This document shows, piece after piece, positions 31,871-43,150 of a DNA stretch of 64,000 bases. The stretch spans positions 62,001 to 126,000 of the forward strand of contig NZ_LSIF01000083.1 of assembly GCF_001556105.1 (NCBI RefSeq). The letters run 5' to 3'. A program made the position numbers and the translations under genes. How positions within the stretch are numbered: position 1 is the stretch's first letter; every line of letters begins with the position of its first letter. The notes under the pieces were generated by a model, which saw only the letters and a list, made by a program, of their open reading frames with translations, was not told the DNA's origin and searched no databases. Source of the DNA: Pseudoxanthomonas mexicana. Its GTDB lineage: Bacteria; Pseudomonadota; Gammaproteobacteria; Xanthomonadales; Xanthomonadaceae.

Positions 31871-34144
31871 TCAGTCGCGGGCGGCCGGCGCTTCGGCCAC
31901 CACTTCCGCCAGCACCTCGGCCAGCGGCCGCGGCGCGCCATAGAGATAGCCCTGCACGCGGTGCACGCCCAGGCGACGCAGGCAGAACTCCGTATCTTCG
32001 TCCTCGACGAACTCGGCCACCGTGGTCGCGCCGAACGCTTTCGCCACCGCCACCGACGCCTGCACGACGGCGTAATCCTTGCCGAGCTGCGCGACGTTGC
32101 GGACGAACGAACCGTCGATCTTGATCACGTCGACCGGCAATTCCCGCAGGCGCGCGAAGCTCTGCATGCCGGTGCCGAAATCATCGATGGCGATGTGGCA
32201 ACCCAGCGCGCGCAGGTCGGCCAGCAGGTGGCTGGCCGCCGCGGTATTGGAGATGGCGGCGGTCTCGGTGACCTCGAAGCACAGCGCGCTCATCGGCAAT
32301 GGCGATCCCGCCAGCAACGTGCGCAGTTCAACCTGGAAACTCATCGAGGCCAGGCTTTGGCCGGTGAGGTTGACCGCGATCTCGCGACAGTGCGGGATCG
32401 CAGCGGGCGACTTTCGCAGCAGCCGGAACAGCGCGCGCATGACCGCAAGGTCGAGTTCGGCGCCGCGGCCGGCCGCTTCGAGCGGCGCCATGAACCGTGC
32501 GGGCGACATGATCTCGCCCTTCTCGTCCAGCAGCCGGCACAGCACTTCGCCCGCCAGCTCGCGCGGCTCGTGGTGCATGTCGGGCAACAGGTCGCGGATC
32601 GGCTGGAAGTACAGCGCCACGCGCTCGCTGCGCAGGCTGGCCAGCGCCTCGGTCGCGTCGTGCAACTGGCGGCGGTGCGTGCGCCGCACCTGGGTGTCAC
32701 CGATGTCGCTGTAGCGCGGCCGCAATTCGCCATGCTGGCGCGCCTCGAACGCCAGGTGCGAGGCCGTCAGCACGGCACCGTCGACCACACTCGCATGGGT
32801 CCCGTTGAAGGCGGCAACGCCAAGGTACGGCAGCAGCCTGATCGGCTCGCCACCGACATCGATTTCCGCGTGCTCCACGCGCGCCATCACGCGCTCCCAC
32901 AGGTCGGCGTCGCGCCGGGGCCGGGGCAGCAGCGCGAACTGGCCCGTGCCCACGTAGAACGTCTCGACCAGGTCATCCAATCGCCGCGCCGTGGCGTTCA
33001 TCGCCTGTGCCTGCGTATCCAGGCCGAAGCCGGCCACCAGCGTGTCGGTCTGGTCTAGCAGCAGGTAGCCCAGCTCCGCACGCTGCATGGGCCGCGCCAC
33101 GCGTTCGCGCAATGCCTTGAGGTTGGGCAGCCCGGTCACCTGGTCGCGCAGCGTTTCTTCCGACAGCTGTCCGGCCAGCGCGGAGCGGTCGCGGTTGGTC
33201 AGCCACAGGTAGAGCATCGCCAGCAGCAGGATGTTCATCTCCACCGTGATGTGCAGCAGGTTGAAGAAGCCCACCGGGGTGTTGGCGTATTCGGCCGTGC
33301 CCGCCACCATGCCGATCAGCAGCAGCAGGGTCAGCGACAGCGACAGCATGGCCCAGCGCGGCGGCAGCCGCAGCATGCACCAGGCCAGCACGACCAGCAC
33401 GGCGAACCGGTAGTCCATCAGCACCGGCCCGGTCAGCAGGATGGCCAACCCGTTGAAGGCGTGCCGCACCTGCACGGCGGCCCACAGGCTGACCGCCAGG
33501 CCCAGGCCCAATGCCACCGGCCACAGCCAATGCGTGGCCACATCGGAACGCGGTGACGGCGTCGCGCGCTCCTGCCAGCCGATCACCAGGGGCAGGGTCA
33601 CGACCGCGACACCGAACTGCTTGGCGAAGAACATCTGGAAGGCCGTGCTCGTTGCGCCTGCCGGCGAGGTCACCAGCACGATGCTGAGCCCCAGCAGCGC
33701 CAACACCAGGGGGTAAAGCAACAGGCCGATCGCGGCGAACCGCAGCAGGTCGCTGCGTTGCAGGCGTGCGCCCGAGGCGCGTGGCCACCCCATCCAGCGC
33801 GCGCACGCCATGGTCCATGCGTACTGGAGCAGATAACCCGACACGCCCCATGCCAGCATCACGGTGGGGCGCCCGCCATCGAACAGGTACGTCTGCCGGA
33901 ACATCCAGCCTGCGCACGCCAACGCGAAGCAACCGGCGACCACGCGCCAGTCGCGCACCAGCATCGCGATGGCCAGCAGCAGGCCGGTATGCAGGTGGAT
34001 CAGCGAGGCGTCGACCACCTCGCCGAAGAAGTCGATGCGGTAACGGATCGGGATCTGCTGCAGCAGCACGCACAGGCCGCCGAGCAGGAGCACCTGCATG
34101 CTCCCGCCGAGGCCACGTGGCGGCTGTCCTGCATGATCAGCCAT
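31871..34144 (-). CDS. Membrane protein with degenerate GGDEF and EAL domains
   Basis: 757-residue protein, probably a cyclic-di-GMP phosphodiesterase. The N-terminal third has about eight to ten hydrophobic helices forming an unassigned sensor. A GGDEF-like domain follows (about 310-470): it begins DQVTGLPNLKAL, but the active loop reads GTGQF, so cyclase activity is unlikely. The EAL domain (about 500-745) keeps GEVLCR in place of EAL, plus NLTGQSL, DDFGTGMQSF and IKIDGSFV, so catalysis is plausible. ATG at 34144 is preceded by AAGGACGG. Confidence 0.87.
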   Translation of the reverse strand: MADHAGQPPRGLGGSMQVLLLGGLCVLLQQIPIRYRIDFFGEVVDASLIHLHTGLLLAIAMLVRDWRVVAGCFALACAGWMFRQTYLFDGGRPTVMLAWGVSGYLLQYAWTMACARWMGWPRASGARLQRSDLLRFAAIGLLLYPLVLALLGLSIVLVTSPAGATSTAFQMFFAKQFGVAVVTLPLVIGWQERATPSPRSDVATHWLWPVALGLGLAVSLWAAVQVRHAFNGLAILLTGPVLMDYRFAVLVVLAWCMLRLPPRWAMLSLSLTLLLLIGMVAGTAEYANTPVGFFNLLHITVEMNILLLAMLYLWLTNRDRSALAGQLSEETLRDQVTGLPNLKALRERVARPMQRAELGYLLLDQTDTLVAGFGLDTQAQAMNATARRLDDLVETFYVGTGQFALLPRPRRDADLWERVMARVEHAEIDVGGEPIRLLPYLGVAAFNGTHASVVDGAVLTASHLAFEARQHGELRPRYSDIGDTQVRRTHRRQLHDATEALASLRSERVALYFQPIRDLLPDMHHEPRELAGEVLCRLLDEKGEIMSPARFMAPLEAAGRGAELDLAVMRALFRLLRKSPAAIPHCREIAVNLTGQSLASMSFQVELRTLLAGSPLPMSALCFEVTETAAISNTAAASHLLADLRALGCHIAIDDFGTGMQSFARLRELPVDVIKIDGSFVRNVAQLGKDYAVVQASVAVAKAFGATTVAEFVEDEDTEFCLRRLGVHRVQGYLYGAPRPLAEVLAEVVAEAPAARD

Positions 34145-34281
34145 CAATCCGTCCTTGCCCCTTGCCAGGTCCGCATCGTCAGGGCATGCGTCGGCGACCG
34201 GCCCACCCACTGCGGGCCGCCCCATAACGTACTACCACGTGATGACAGACGGAAGCAGGACATGCCTGCGCCGACCGTCCG

Positions 34282-36882
<2,601 letters not shown>

Positions 36883-36935
36883 CGGAGGAACCTCTCGGGA
36901 AGTCGGGGGCCGGCGAACGCCAGCCGATGCTACCC

Positions 36936-36963
36936 AGATGCGGTTAAGCGCCGGTGTTTCAAG
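36936..36963 (-). promoter_or_regulatory. Sigma-32 (RpoH) promoter of clpB
   Basis: On the minus strand CTTGAAA (36957-36963), 13 bp of spacer and CCGCATCT (36936-36943) match the heat-shock consensus CTTGAAA-N11-16-CCCCATNT with one mismatch in the -10 element. It lies about 55 bp before the clpB start, consistent with heat-shock control. Confidence 0.8.
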
Positions 36964-36985
36964 ACCGGCTGAGACCCGGATTCAC

Positions 36986-37049
36986 GTAGGGTGGGCCTTG
37001 GCCCACCGTCTTCGCGCCTCTCGAACCGGCGGACCAAGGCCCGCCCTAC
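36986..37049. repeat. Inverted repeat of the GTAGGGTGGGCC type
   Basis: Two 23-bp arms (36986-37008 and 37027-37049) match in inverted orientation at 20 positions. They are built on GTAGGGTGGGCCTTGG and its complement around an 18-bp spacer. The right arm includes positions 37046-37048, the stop codon of the next gene. This looks like a dispersed REP-type element. Confidence 0.75.
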
Positions 37050-38572
37050 GGCTTCTTCTGCAGCGACAGCAGACCCAGCAACACCGCCAGCGCCGCATAC
37101 GCACCGGCGAACTGCCACAGGATGGTCGCGCGCAGGCCTTCGACGTCCCACGGCAGGTAGATGCCGCCGCGCGGATCGACCGAGTGGATGACGCCGAACA
37201 GCGTCAGCACCGCGCCGACCAGCAGCGCGACGACCGCGCGGCCGTTGCGTCCGTCGATCATCGCCACCAGCGCGGTGGTCCAGATCATCGCGGTGATGAT
37301 GAAGCCGTTGCCGAGCGTGACGATGGTGGCCAGGTCCGGCAGGCCATGGCCGTCGACGCCTTCGTACAGACCGGCGAAACGGTCCGGCGCGATCCACGCC
37401 GGATTGCCGAACTTGATCGTCAGCAGGTAGGCGACCGACGGCAGGAAGCCGAGCGCCACCGCGATGGCGTGCTTGCGCGGCGTTTCGGTGAACGCCTGCA
37501 CGGTGATGTCCAGGCCGACGTAGACGATGATCGGCGCCAGCACCGCGACCGGCAGCCACTGCACCAGGCCCGATACGTAGCCGAGCACGCCACCGAGTCC
37601 GATGAAAAGGCCGGTCAGCAGCGTATAGCCCTTGCGCGCGCCCATGTGTTTGTAAGCCGGCTGGCCGATGTAGGGCGTGGTCTGCGCGACGCCGCCGCAG
37701 AAACCGGCGACCAGTGTCGACACCGCTTCGGCCAGCAGCACGTCGCGCGTGCGGTAGTCGTCACCGGCCGCGCGCGCGCTTTCGCTGACGTTGATGCCGC
37801 CCACCACCATCAGCAGGCCGAACGGCAGCAGCAGCGGCAGGTAAGGCACGGTGTAGGCCTCCGGCACTTTGAAGCCGGGTGCGCCCAAGCCCGAGAGGCC
37901 GAGCGCGTAGTACAGCGCGGTGCCGACGACGAACGCCAGCAGCACGCCGGGGATCTTCACCGGCAGCTTGCCCTTCGCCACCAGCACGTACAGCAGCAGG
38001 CCGAAGGTAACGAAACCGACGATGGGCTGGCGCAGCGTTTCGATCAGCGGCAGGAAGCCGAGCAGCGTCAGCGCCGCGCCACCGATGGAGCCGAGCAGAC
38101 CGGCGCGCGGCACCGCACGCGTGACCGCATCGCCGAAGAACGACAGCACCAGCTTCAGCACGCCCATCACCACCAGCGAGGCCATGCCGAGCTGCCAGGT
38201 GGCGGTCGCCGCCGCCTGTTCGTCCATGCCCGCCTGCTTGAAACCGATGAACGCCGGACCCAGCACCAGCAACGCCATGCCGATGCTGGTCGGTGCATCC
38301 AGACCCAACGGCATCGCGGTGACGTCGTCGCGACCGGTCTTCGCCGACAGGCGATGCGCCATCCACGTGTAGATCAAGTTGCCGACCAGCACACCCAGCG
38401 CGGTGCCGGGGAACATGCGGGTGAACACCACTTCGGCCGGGAACTGGAAGATGCCGATCAGCGCGGCGGCGATGAAGCCGAGGATGGACAGGTTGTCCAC
38501 CACCAGGCCGAAGAAACCGTTGAGGTCGCCGGGAACGAACCAGCGGCGCACGGAGGGAACCGATGCGGTCAT
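37046..38572 (-). CDS. NCS2-like (xanthine/uracil family) permease
   Basis: 508-residue integral membrane protein with about 12-14 helices. GDLNGFFGLVVDNLSIL at the start and a conserved CGGVAQTTPYIGQPAYKHMGARKGYTLLTG segment are reminiscent of NCS2/AzgA nucleobase transporters. Substrate is inferred only at family level; purines or an organic anion are possible. The UAG stop is part of a GTAGGG repeat arm, so the protein ends exactly at the repeat boundary. Confidence 0.75.
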   Translation of the reverse strand: MTASVPSVRRWFVPGDLNGFFGLVVDNLSILGFIAAALIGIFQFPAEVVFTRMFPGTALGVLVGNLIYTWMAHRLSAKTGRDDVTAMPLGLDAPTSIGMALLVLGPAFIGFKQAGMDEQAAATATWQLGMASLVVMGVLKLVLSFFGDAVTRAVPRAGLLGSIGGAALTLLGFLPLIETLRQPIVGFVTFGLLLYVLVAKGKLPVKIPGVLLAFVVGTALYYALGLSGLGAPGFKVPEAYTVPYLPLLLPFGLLMVVGGINVSESARAAGDDYRTRDVLLAEAVSTLVAGFCGGVAQTTPYIGQPAYKHMGARKGYTLLTGLFIGLGGVLGYVSGLVQWLPVAVLAPIIVYVGLDITVQAFTETPRKHAIAVALGFLPSVAYLLTIKFGNPAWIAPDRFAGLYEGVDGHGLPDLATIVTLGNGFIITAMIWTTALVAMIDGRNGRAVVALLVGAVLTLFGVIHSVDPRGGIYLPWDVEGLRATILWQFAGAYAALAVLLGLLSLQKKP

Positions 38573-38610
38573 GGAGTCGGGAGTCAGTGGGAAAGGCAGC
38601 GGGCCGCCAG

Positions 38611-38637
38611 CATAAACGCCCGCACCATCGGCGGGCG
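38611..38637 (-). terminator. Terminator of the DUF3574 gene
   Basis: Minus-strand arms CGCCCGC and GCGGGCG (38617-38637, 7-nt loop) are followed by GTTTATG. The moderate U-tract and position just after the stop support termination. Confidence 0.6.
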
Positions 38638-38645
38638 CGCCGGGT

Positions 38646-39122
38646 TCAGAACGATACGTCCACCGCGTGGCGCGACCACAGCACCGACTGGTGGCCGGTC
38701 GCCTGCTTCCACGCGAGGCGGATGGCCTCGATGTCGGCACGACGCTGCGGCGTGTCTTCGTGCAGCACGACGATGACCTTGGTCTTCAGACGATTCGGCT
38801 CCGCAGCTCCGCGGAACAGCCACTGGCCGTAGGCATCGAACACAGTCAGGCCGTCGGGGAAGCGCGAGGTCACTTCCTTGTCGAGGAAGGCGCGCCAGGT
38901 GTCCTCGGTGATGGTCTCGGCCTGCGGACGGTCGGCGGGACCCGTCTCTTTCCCCACACCGAAATACAGTTCGCTGCGCACCCAGCCGGTAGCCTGCCCG
39001 GGACGCAGGGCATCGCCCTGCAGTGATGACGTGGTGGTCGATGGTGCCTCGGCACTGCGGACGCTGGCGCATCCGGACACGACCAGCAACGCGGTGGCCA
39101 GGAAAAGACTTCTCAACGGCAT
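38646..39122 (-). CDS. DUF3574 lipoprotein
   Basis: 158-residue predicted lipoprotein with a VVSGC lipobox at residues 13-17. A DUF3574 domain contains RSELYFGVGKETGP, WRAFLDKEVTSRFPDGLTVFDAYGQW and a VIVVLHED strand. The function of the family is unknown. ATG at 39122 with GGAG is chosen over an upstream frame reaching 39182, because it gives a normal signal peptide. Confidence 0.85.
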   Translation of the reverse strand: MPLRSLFLATALLVVSGCASVRSAEAPSTTTSSLQGDALRPGQATGWVRSELYFGVGKETGPADRPQAETITEDTWRAFLDKEVTSRFPDGLTVFDAYGQWLFRGAAEPNRLKTKVIVVLHEDTPQRRADIEAIRLAWKQATGHQSVLWSRHAVDVSF

Positions 39123-39450
39123 GGGGAACTCCAACGGGGACGCGTACTGTCGGCGCACATCATCAGGCATCGAAATAACCACTGGTTATAAGCACATGGG
39201 ATCACGCCATGGCCCCGCTCGGTCATGCAGGGGAACCGGCGCGTTAAGGTGCCGTCACCCCGGCGCATGCAGCAGACCGGGGACGACGACCCACACGACA
39301 CGCCTTGTCCCGATGCCGACCGCACGACCCGCCGCCCACGTCCTTCATGGTCTCTCCCCCCGAGGGGCGGGCGGCTGCGGTTGTCGTTGCCCCTGAGTCC
39401 GGCCTCCGTCGTCCGCGTCCCTTTCTCGTACCCACCCGTCAGGAGTTTCC
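39123..39450. other. Divergent intergenic region
   Basis: About 328 bases between the DUF3574 lipoprotein and the second TonB receptor, holding both promoters. The only distinct structures are the TAACCA-C-TGGTTA palindrome at 39176 and a CCCCGAGGGG run near 39358. No gene or clear sigma-70 hexamers were found. Confidence 0.5.
39176..39188. promoter_or_regulatory. Palindromic operator-like site
   Basis: TAACCA-C-TGGTTA is a perfect 6-bp inverted repeat around one base, 54 bp upstream of the DUF3574 start and 262 bp upstream of the TonB receptor. It could bind a dimeric repressor; no regulator is known. Confidence 0.3.
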
Positions 39451-41880
39451 ATGTCCCGCCCCACCGTGGCGCCGCTCGGCGCTGCCATCACGCTTGCCCT
39501 CGCCTTCCCCGCGTTCGCCCAGCAATCGCCCGCCGGCACCACCGACCTCGACGCGGTGATCGTCACCGGCACGCGCGCCAGCGACCGCACGGCGCTGGAG
39601 TCGACCTCGCCGATCGACGTGCTGACGGCCGAGGACATCCGCAAGGCCGGCGTGCTCAACGGTGAGCTGGGCAGCGCGCTGCAGGCGCTGCTGCCCTCGT
39701 TCAACTTCCCGCGCCAGTCCAATTCCGGCGGCGCCGACCACGTGCGCGCCGCGCAGTTGCGCGGCCTGGCCCCCGACCAGGTCCTGGTGCTGGTCAACGG
39801 CAAGCGTCGCCACACCAGCGCACTGGTGTCGACCGGCTCGAAGATCGGCCGCGGCACCACCCCGGTGGACTTCAACGCGATCCCGGTCACCGCCATCAAG
39901 CGCATCGAAGTGCTGCGCGATGGCGCCGGTGCACAGTACGGCTCCGACGCCGTCGCCGGCGTCATCAACATCATCCTCGACGACGCACCCGAGGGCGGCG
40001 CGTGGGAAGGCAGCTTCGGCCTGCACCGCACCGACGTCGAGCCGATCAACCGGACGCTCACCGACGGCCAGACCAGCTTCCTGTCGGGCAAGGTCGGCAC
40101 CGCGATCGGCGATGGCGGTTTCTTCCGCGTCGGTTTCGAACTGAAGAACCGCGAGGCCACCAACCGCGCCGGTTTCGACCAGGTGCCGCCGTGGGACCAG
40201 TCGCCGGCCAACCTGGCCGTGCAGGGCCAGCGCAACTACCACCTGGGCGATGGCGCCTCGAAGGACATCAACGCCTGGGTCAACGCCGGCCTGCCGCTGG
40301 GTGAGGCCTCCGAGTTCTACGTCTTCGGCACGTACAACAAGCGCGACACCGTCGGCGCCAACTACTTCCGCTATCCGGACGGCGTGTCCAACTGGCCCGA
40401 GGTGTATCCGAACGGCTACCGCCCGGTGTCGCTGGGCGAAAACCAGGATGTCGCCATCGTCGGTGGCGTGCGCGGGCAATGGGGCAGCTGGGATTACGAC
40501 GCCAGCGTCAACTACGGCGGCAACCGCTTCACCTACCGCCTGCGCGACTCGCTCAACGCCTCGCTCGGGCCGACCAGCCCGACGCGCTTCAAGACCGGCG
40601 ACTACGAGTCGTCGCAGACGCTGGCCAACCTCGACCTGAGCCGCGGCTTCGGCAGCGGCGACACCACGCACGACGTCGCCTTCGGCGCGGAGTTCCGCTT
40701 CGAGGCGTACGAAACCGGCGCCGGCGATCCCGCCAGCTACGCCGCCGGCCCGTACATCGACCGACCGACCGGCTCGCAGGCCGGTGGCGGCCTGACCCCG
40801 CAGGACGTGGCCAACCTCGACCGCGACGTCGCCAGCGTCTACGCCGCGCTGTCCAGCAGCTTCGGCGAGAAGCTGACCACCGACGTCGCCGTGCGCTACG
40901 AGCGCTACAGCGATTTCGGCGGCGAGCTGACCGGCAAGCTGGCCGCGCGCTACGAGTTCGCGCCGGCGTTCGCCCTGCGCGGCGCGCTGTCTAACAACTT
41001 CCGTGCCCCGTCGCTGGCGCAGATCGGCTACGAATCCACCTCGACCGGCTACAGCGCCGCCGGCCAGCTGACCCAGGGCCGCCTGCTGTCGGTCAACAAC
41101 CCGATCGCCCGTGCGCTCGGTGCGCAGGCGCTGGACCCGGAAAAGTCGATCAACGCCAGCCTCGGCTTCACCAGCCGGATCGGCGAGCACTTCGACCTGT
41201 CGCTGGACGTGTTCCACATCGAGATCGACGACCGCGTGGCGCTGTCCGAGAGCATCACCGGCGATGCGCTGACCGATTTCGTCGAGGGCGAGTTCGGCGT
41301 GCGCGGCGTGCAGAGCGTCAACTTCTTCACCAATGCGGCGGATACGCGTACGCAGGGCGTGGAACTGGTGACCAACTGGCGGCAGGCGCTGGCCGGCGGC
41401 AACCTGCTGCTCACCGGCACCTACAGCTACGCCAAGACGGAGCTGAAGAACATCGTCGCCACGCCGGCGCAGCTGCTGGCGCTGGACCCGTCCTACCAGT
41501 TGTTCGGCGTGGAAGAGAGCAACACGCTGACCGACGCCGCGCCGCGCACCCGTGCGCAGTTCACCGCCAACTGGAACAACGACCGCTGGAACTTGTTGAG
41601 TCGCGTCAGCCGCCACGGCAGCGCCAAGCGCGTGTTCAACTTCGGTGGCGGCTTCGAGCCGGAGCAGCGCTACGGCGCGGAGTGGCAGCTCGATGCGGAA
41701 GTCGAGTATCGGCTGTCGTCGAAGTGGAGCGTGGCGCTGGGTGGCCTGAACCTGACCGACGAGTACCCGGACCTGTCGAACCAGGACATCTACTACTTCG
41801 GCAACCTGCCCTACGACGTGCTGTCGCCGATCGGCAGCAATGGCGCGTACTACTACTCGCGGGTGCGTTACACGTTCTGA
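39451..41880 (+). CDS. TonB-dependent outer-membrane receptor (second paralogue)
   Basis: 809-residue receptor with a signal peptide ending AFAQQ. Its plug starts AVIVTGTRASDRTALESTSP and carries LRGLAPDQVLVLVNGKRRH and EVLRDGAGAQYGSDAVAGVINIILD, nearly the same as the receptor at 27612. The barrel ends with an aromatic C-terminus (YTF). Substrate unknown. CAGGAG precedes ATG at 39451. The next genes are on the opposite strand. Confidence 0.93.
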   Translation: MSRPTVAPLGAAITLALAFPAFAQQSPAGTTDLDAVIVTGTRASDRTALESTSPIDVLTAEDIRKAGVLNGELGSALQALLPSFNFPRQSNSGGADHVRAAQLRGLAPDQVLVLVNGKRRHTSALVSTGSKIGRGTTPVDFNAIPVTAIKRIEVLRDGAGAQYGSDAVAGVINIILDDAPEGGAWEGSFGLHRTDVEPINRTLTDGQTSFLSGKVGTAIGDGGFFRVGFELKNREATNRAGFDQVPPWDQSPANLAVQGQRNYHLGDGASKDINAWVNAGLPLGEASEFYVFGTYNKRDTVGANYFRYPDGVSNWPEVYPNGYRPVSLGENQDVAIVGGVRGQWGSWDYDASVNYGGNRFTYRLRDSLNASLGPTSPTRFKTGDYESSQTLANLDLSRGFGSGDTTHDVAFGAEFRFEAYETGAGDPASYAAGPYIDRPTGSQAGGGLTPQDVANLDRDVASVYAALSSSFGEKLTTDVAVRYERYSDFGGELTGKLAARYEFAPAFALRGALSNNFRAPSLAQIGYESTSTGYSAAGQLTQGRLLSVNNPIARALGAQALDPEKSINASLGFTSRIGEHFDLSLDVFHIEIDDRVALSESITGDALTDFVEGEFGVRGVQSVNFFTNAADTRTQGVELVTNWRQALAGGNLLLTGTYSYAKTELKNIVATPAQLLALDPSYQLFGVEESNTLTDAAPRTRAQFTANWNNDRWNLLSRVSRHGSAKRVFNFGGGFEPEQRYGAEWQLDAEVEYRLSSKWSVALGGLNLTDEYPDLSNQDIYYFGNLPYDVLSPIGSNGAYYYSRVRYTF

Positions 41881-42234
41881 GCTGCACGGGTATCGCCGCC
41901 TCCACCCAGGAGGCGGCCACGAACTGATCGGACGGGCGCCGCGGCACGGGAACGGGCGGGCAACCGTCGCGCGCAGCGGCTGGCTGGCCACCTGCGCGCC
42001 GACGCCCGGACGATCAGACCGCGCAGCAAGAAGAATGCGGCATGCAAGGAGAGGAACGCGTCGCCACGCGCCCGGATGAGGAACAACCGGGACACTGCTT
42101 TATCCGACGTCGCCGAACGCATCGCAATGCGCGCACACGGTGAACCGCGTGGACACCGCCTTGCGGCAGGGCATGGAGCACGCTAGCCGGGTGCGAGGAT
42201 CCATCTGACACCACGGTCGCGACCGACGTCGCTC
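41881..42234. other. Intergenic region downstream of the TonB receptor
   Basis: About 354 bases. At 41895-41917 GCCGCCTCC and GGAGGCGGC form a 9-bp hairpin without a T-run. A GTAGGAGC repeat lies at the right end. On the minus strand a 34-residue frame (42100-42204) has CSMPC and CAHC motifs but no ribosome site; it is not annotated as a gene. Confidence 0.4.
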
Positions 42235-42240
42235 CTACAG
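42211..42240 (-). repeat. GTAGGAGCGACG-type palindromic repeat
   Basis: On the minus strand GTAGGAGCGACGTCGG followed by TCGCGACC forms a GCGAC-GTCGC hairpin. This resembles the GTAGGAGC REP-like elements of Xanthomonadaceae and pseudomonads. The UAG at its left end (42235-42237) is the stop codon of the DCC gene. Confidence 0.65.
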
Positions 42241-42648
42241 GAATCGCGCCCGCTCCTCGTCCGTCGGCACCCGGCATGCCGTGGTGCCGAACCACCGGTA
42301 CCGATTCCGCGCGATCAAGCGATACAGCGGATCGCGCACGAAACGCGGCACCACGGCGATCACCGCCGCCAGCCGCCACACGCCACCCAGGCCGGTCAGC
42401 ACGCGACGGATCGCGTCGCTGTCCGTCCATGACCGCGCGCCGTCCACCAGCAGGAACGAGGCCGGATCGTCGGGATCCAGACCGTGCATCGCGAGCAACG
42501 CGCGACCGGCGTCCGATTGCATCGCGGCGAAGCGGTAGCGCCCCACGCGATCGTGCTTCAGCAGGAAACGCACCCAGCCGTTGCACAGCACGCAGACACC
42601 ATCGAAGACGATCACCGGTCCGCCACGCTGCGGGAGCTCATCCGACAT
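42235..42648 (-). CDS. DUF393 thiol-disulfide oxidoreductase DCC family protein
   Basis: 137-residue protein with the family motif VIVFDGVCVLCNGWVRFLLKHD, whose CxxC gives the DCC name. A C-terminal RNRYRWFGTTACRVP holds a third cysteine. Thought to be a thiol-disulfide oxidoreductase; the partner is unknown. It overlaps the DUF4166 gene by 11 nt and is last in the rluD operon. Its stop codon belongs to the repeat at 42211-42240. Confidence 0.88.
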   Translation of the reverse strand: MSDELPQRGGPVIVFDGVCVLCNGWVRFLLKHDRVGRYRFAAMQSDAGRALLAMHGLDPDDPASFLLVDGARSWTDSDAIRRVLTGLGGVWRLAAVIAVVPRFVRDPLYRLIARNRYRWFGTTACRVPTDEERARFL

Positions 42649-43150
42649 CCAGCCATCCCCGGTAGTGCACCAGCAAACCCGCGATCGGCAATGATGCCCA
42701 CACGTCGAACCGGTAGCGTCCGTCCTCGGCGGATTCGCGCGCGCCCACGCCCGTGAACCAGCGCGACGGCAGCGACACCCCGAACACGCGGACACGGACA
42801 ACGCGCCAGGCGATGGCGCCGTCGATGACTTCCAGCCGGAAGCCGAACGTCGCCAGTCCCAGCCGTTCACACAGCACGTCACCCTCGCGCCACAGGCGCG
42901 ACGGCATCGCACGACCGCCGATGAAGCGCGTCCAGCGCTCGGCGTGCGGCGACGCACCGATCTCCACGCAGAGCGGACCGCGACCGGCGGGCGGCAGCCG
43001 CGTCACGGCTCCGGTACCACGGTCCACCTCGACATCGCCGCGATACCGGTGCAGTCCCTGCGCGACATGCAGCGCATGCAACGGCGCCGGCAGCGCATCG
43101 AAGGCCGGGCCCAGCACCTGCGCGAACAGCGACCTTACGGCTGCATCCAT
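42638..43150 (-). CDS. DUF4166 domain protein
   Basis: 170-residue protein of the DUF4166 family, cytoplasmic by sequence. Characteristic features are LHALHVAQGLHRYRGDVEV, ERWTRFIGGRAMPSRLW and VRVFGVSLPSRWFTGV. No catalytic motif is obvious. Its start overlaps pgeF by 16 nt and its end overlaps the DCC gene, so all four genes appear translationally coupled. Function unknown. Confidence 0.82.
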   Translation of the reverse strand: MDAAVRSLFAQVLGPAFDALPAPLHALHVAQGLHRYRGDVEVDRGTGAVTRLPPAGRGPLCVEIGASPHAERWTRFIGGRAMPSRLWREGDVLCERLGLATFGFRLEVIDGAIAWRVVRVRVFGVSLPSRWFTGVGARESAEDGRYRFDVWASLPIAGLLVHYRGWLDVG

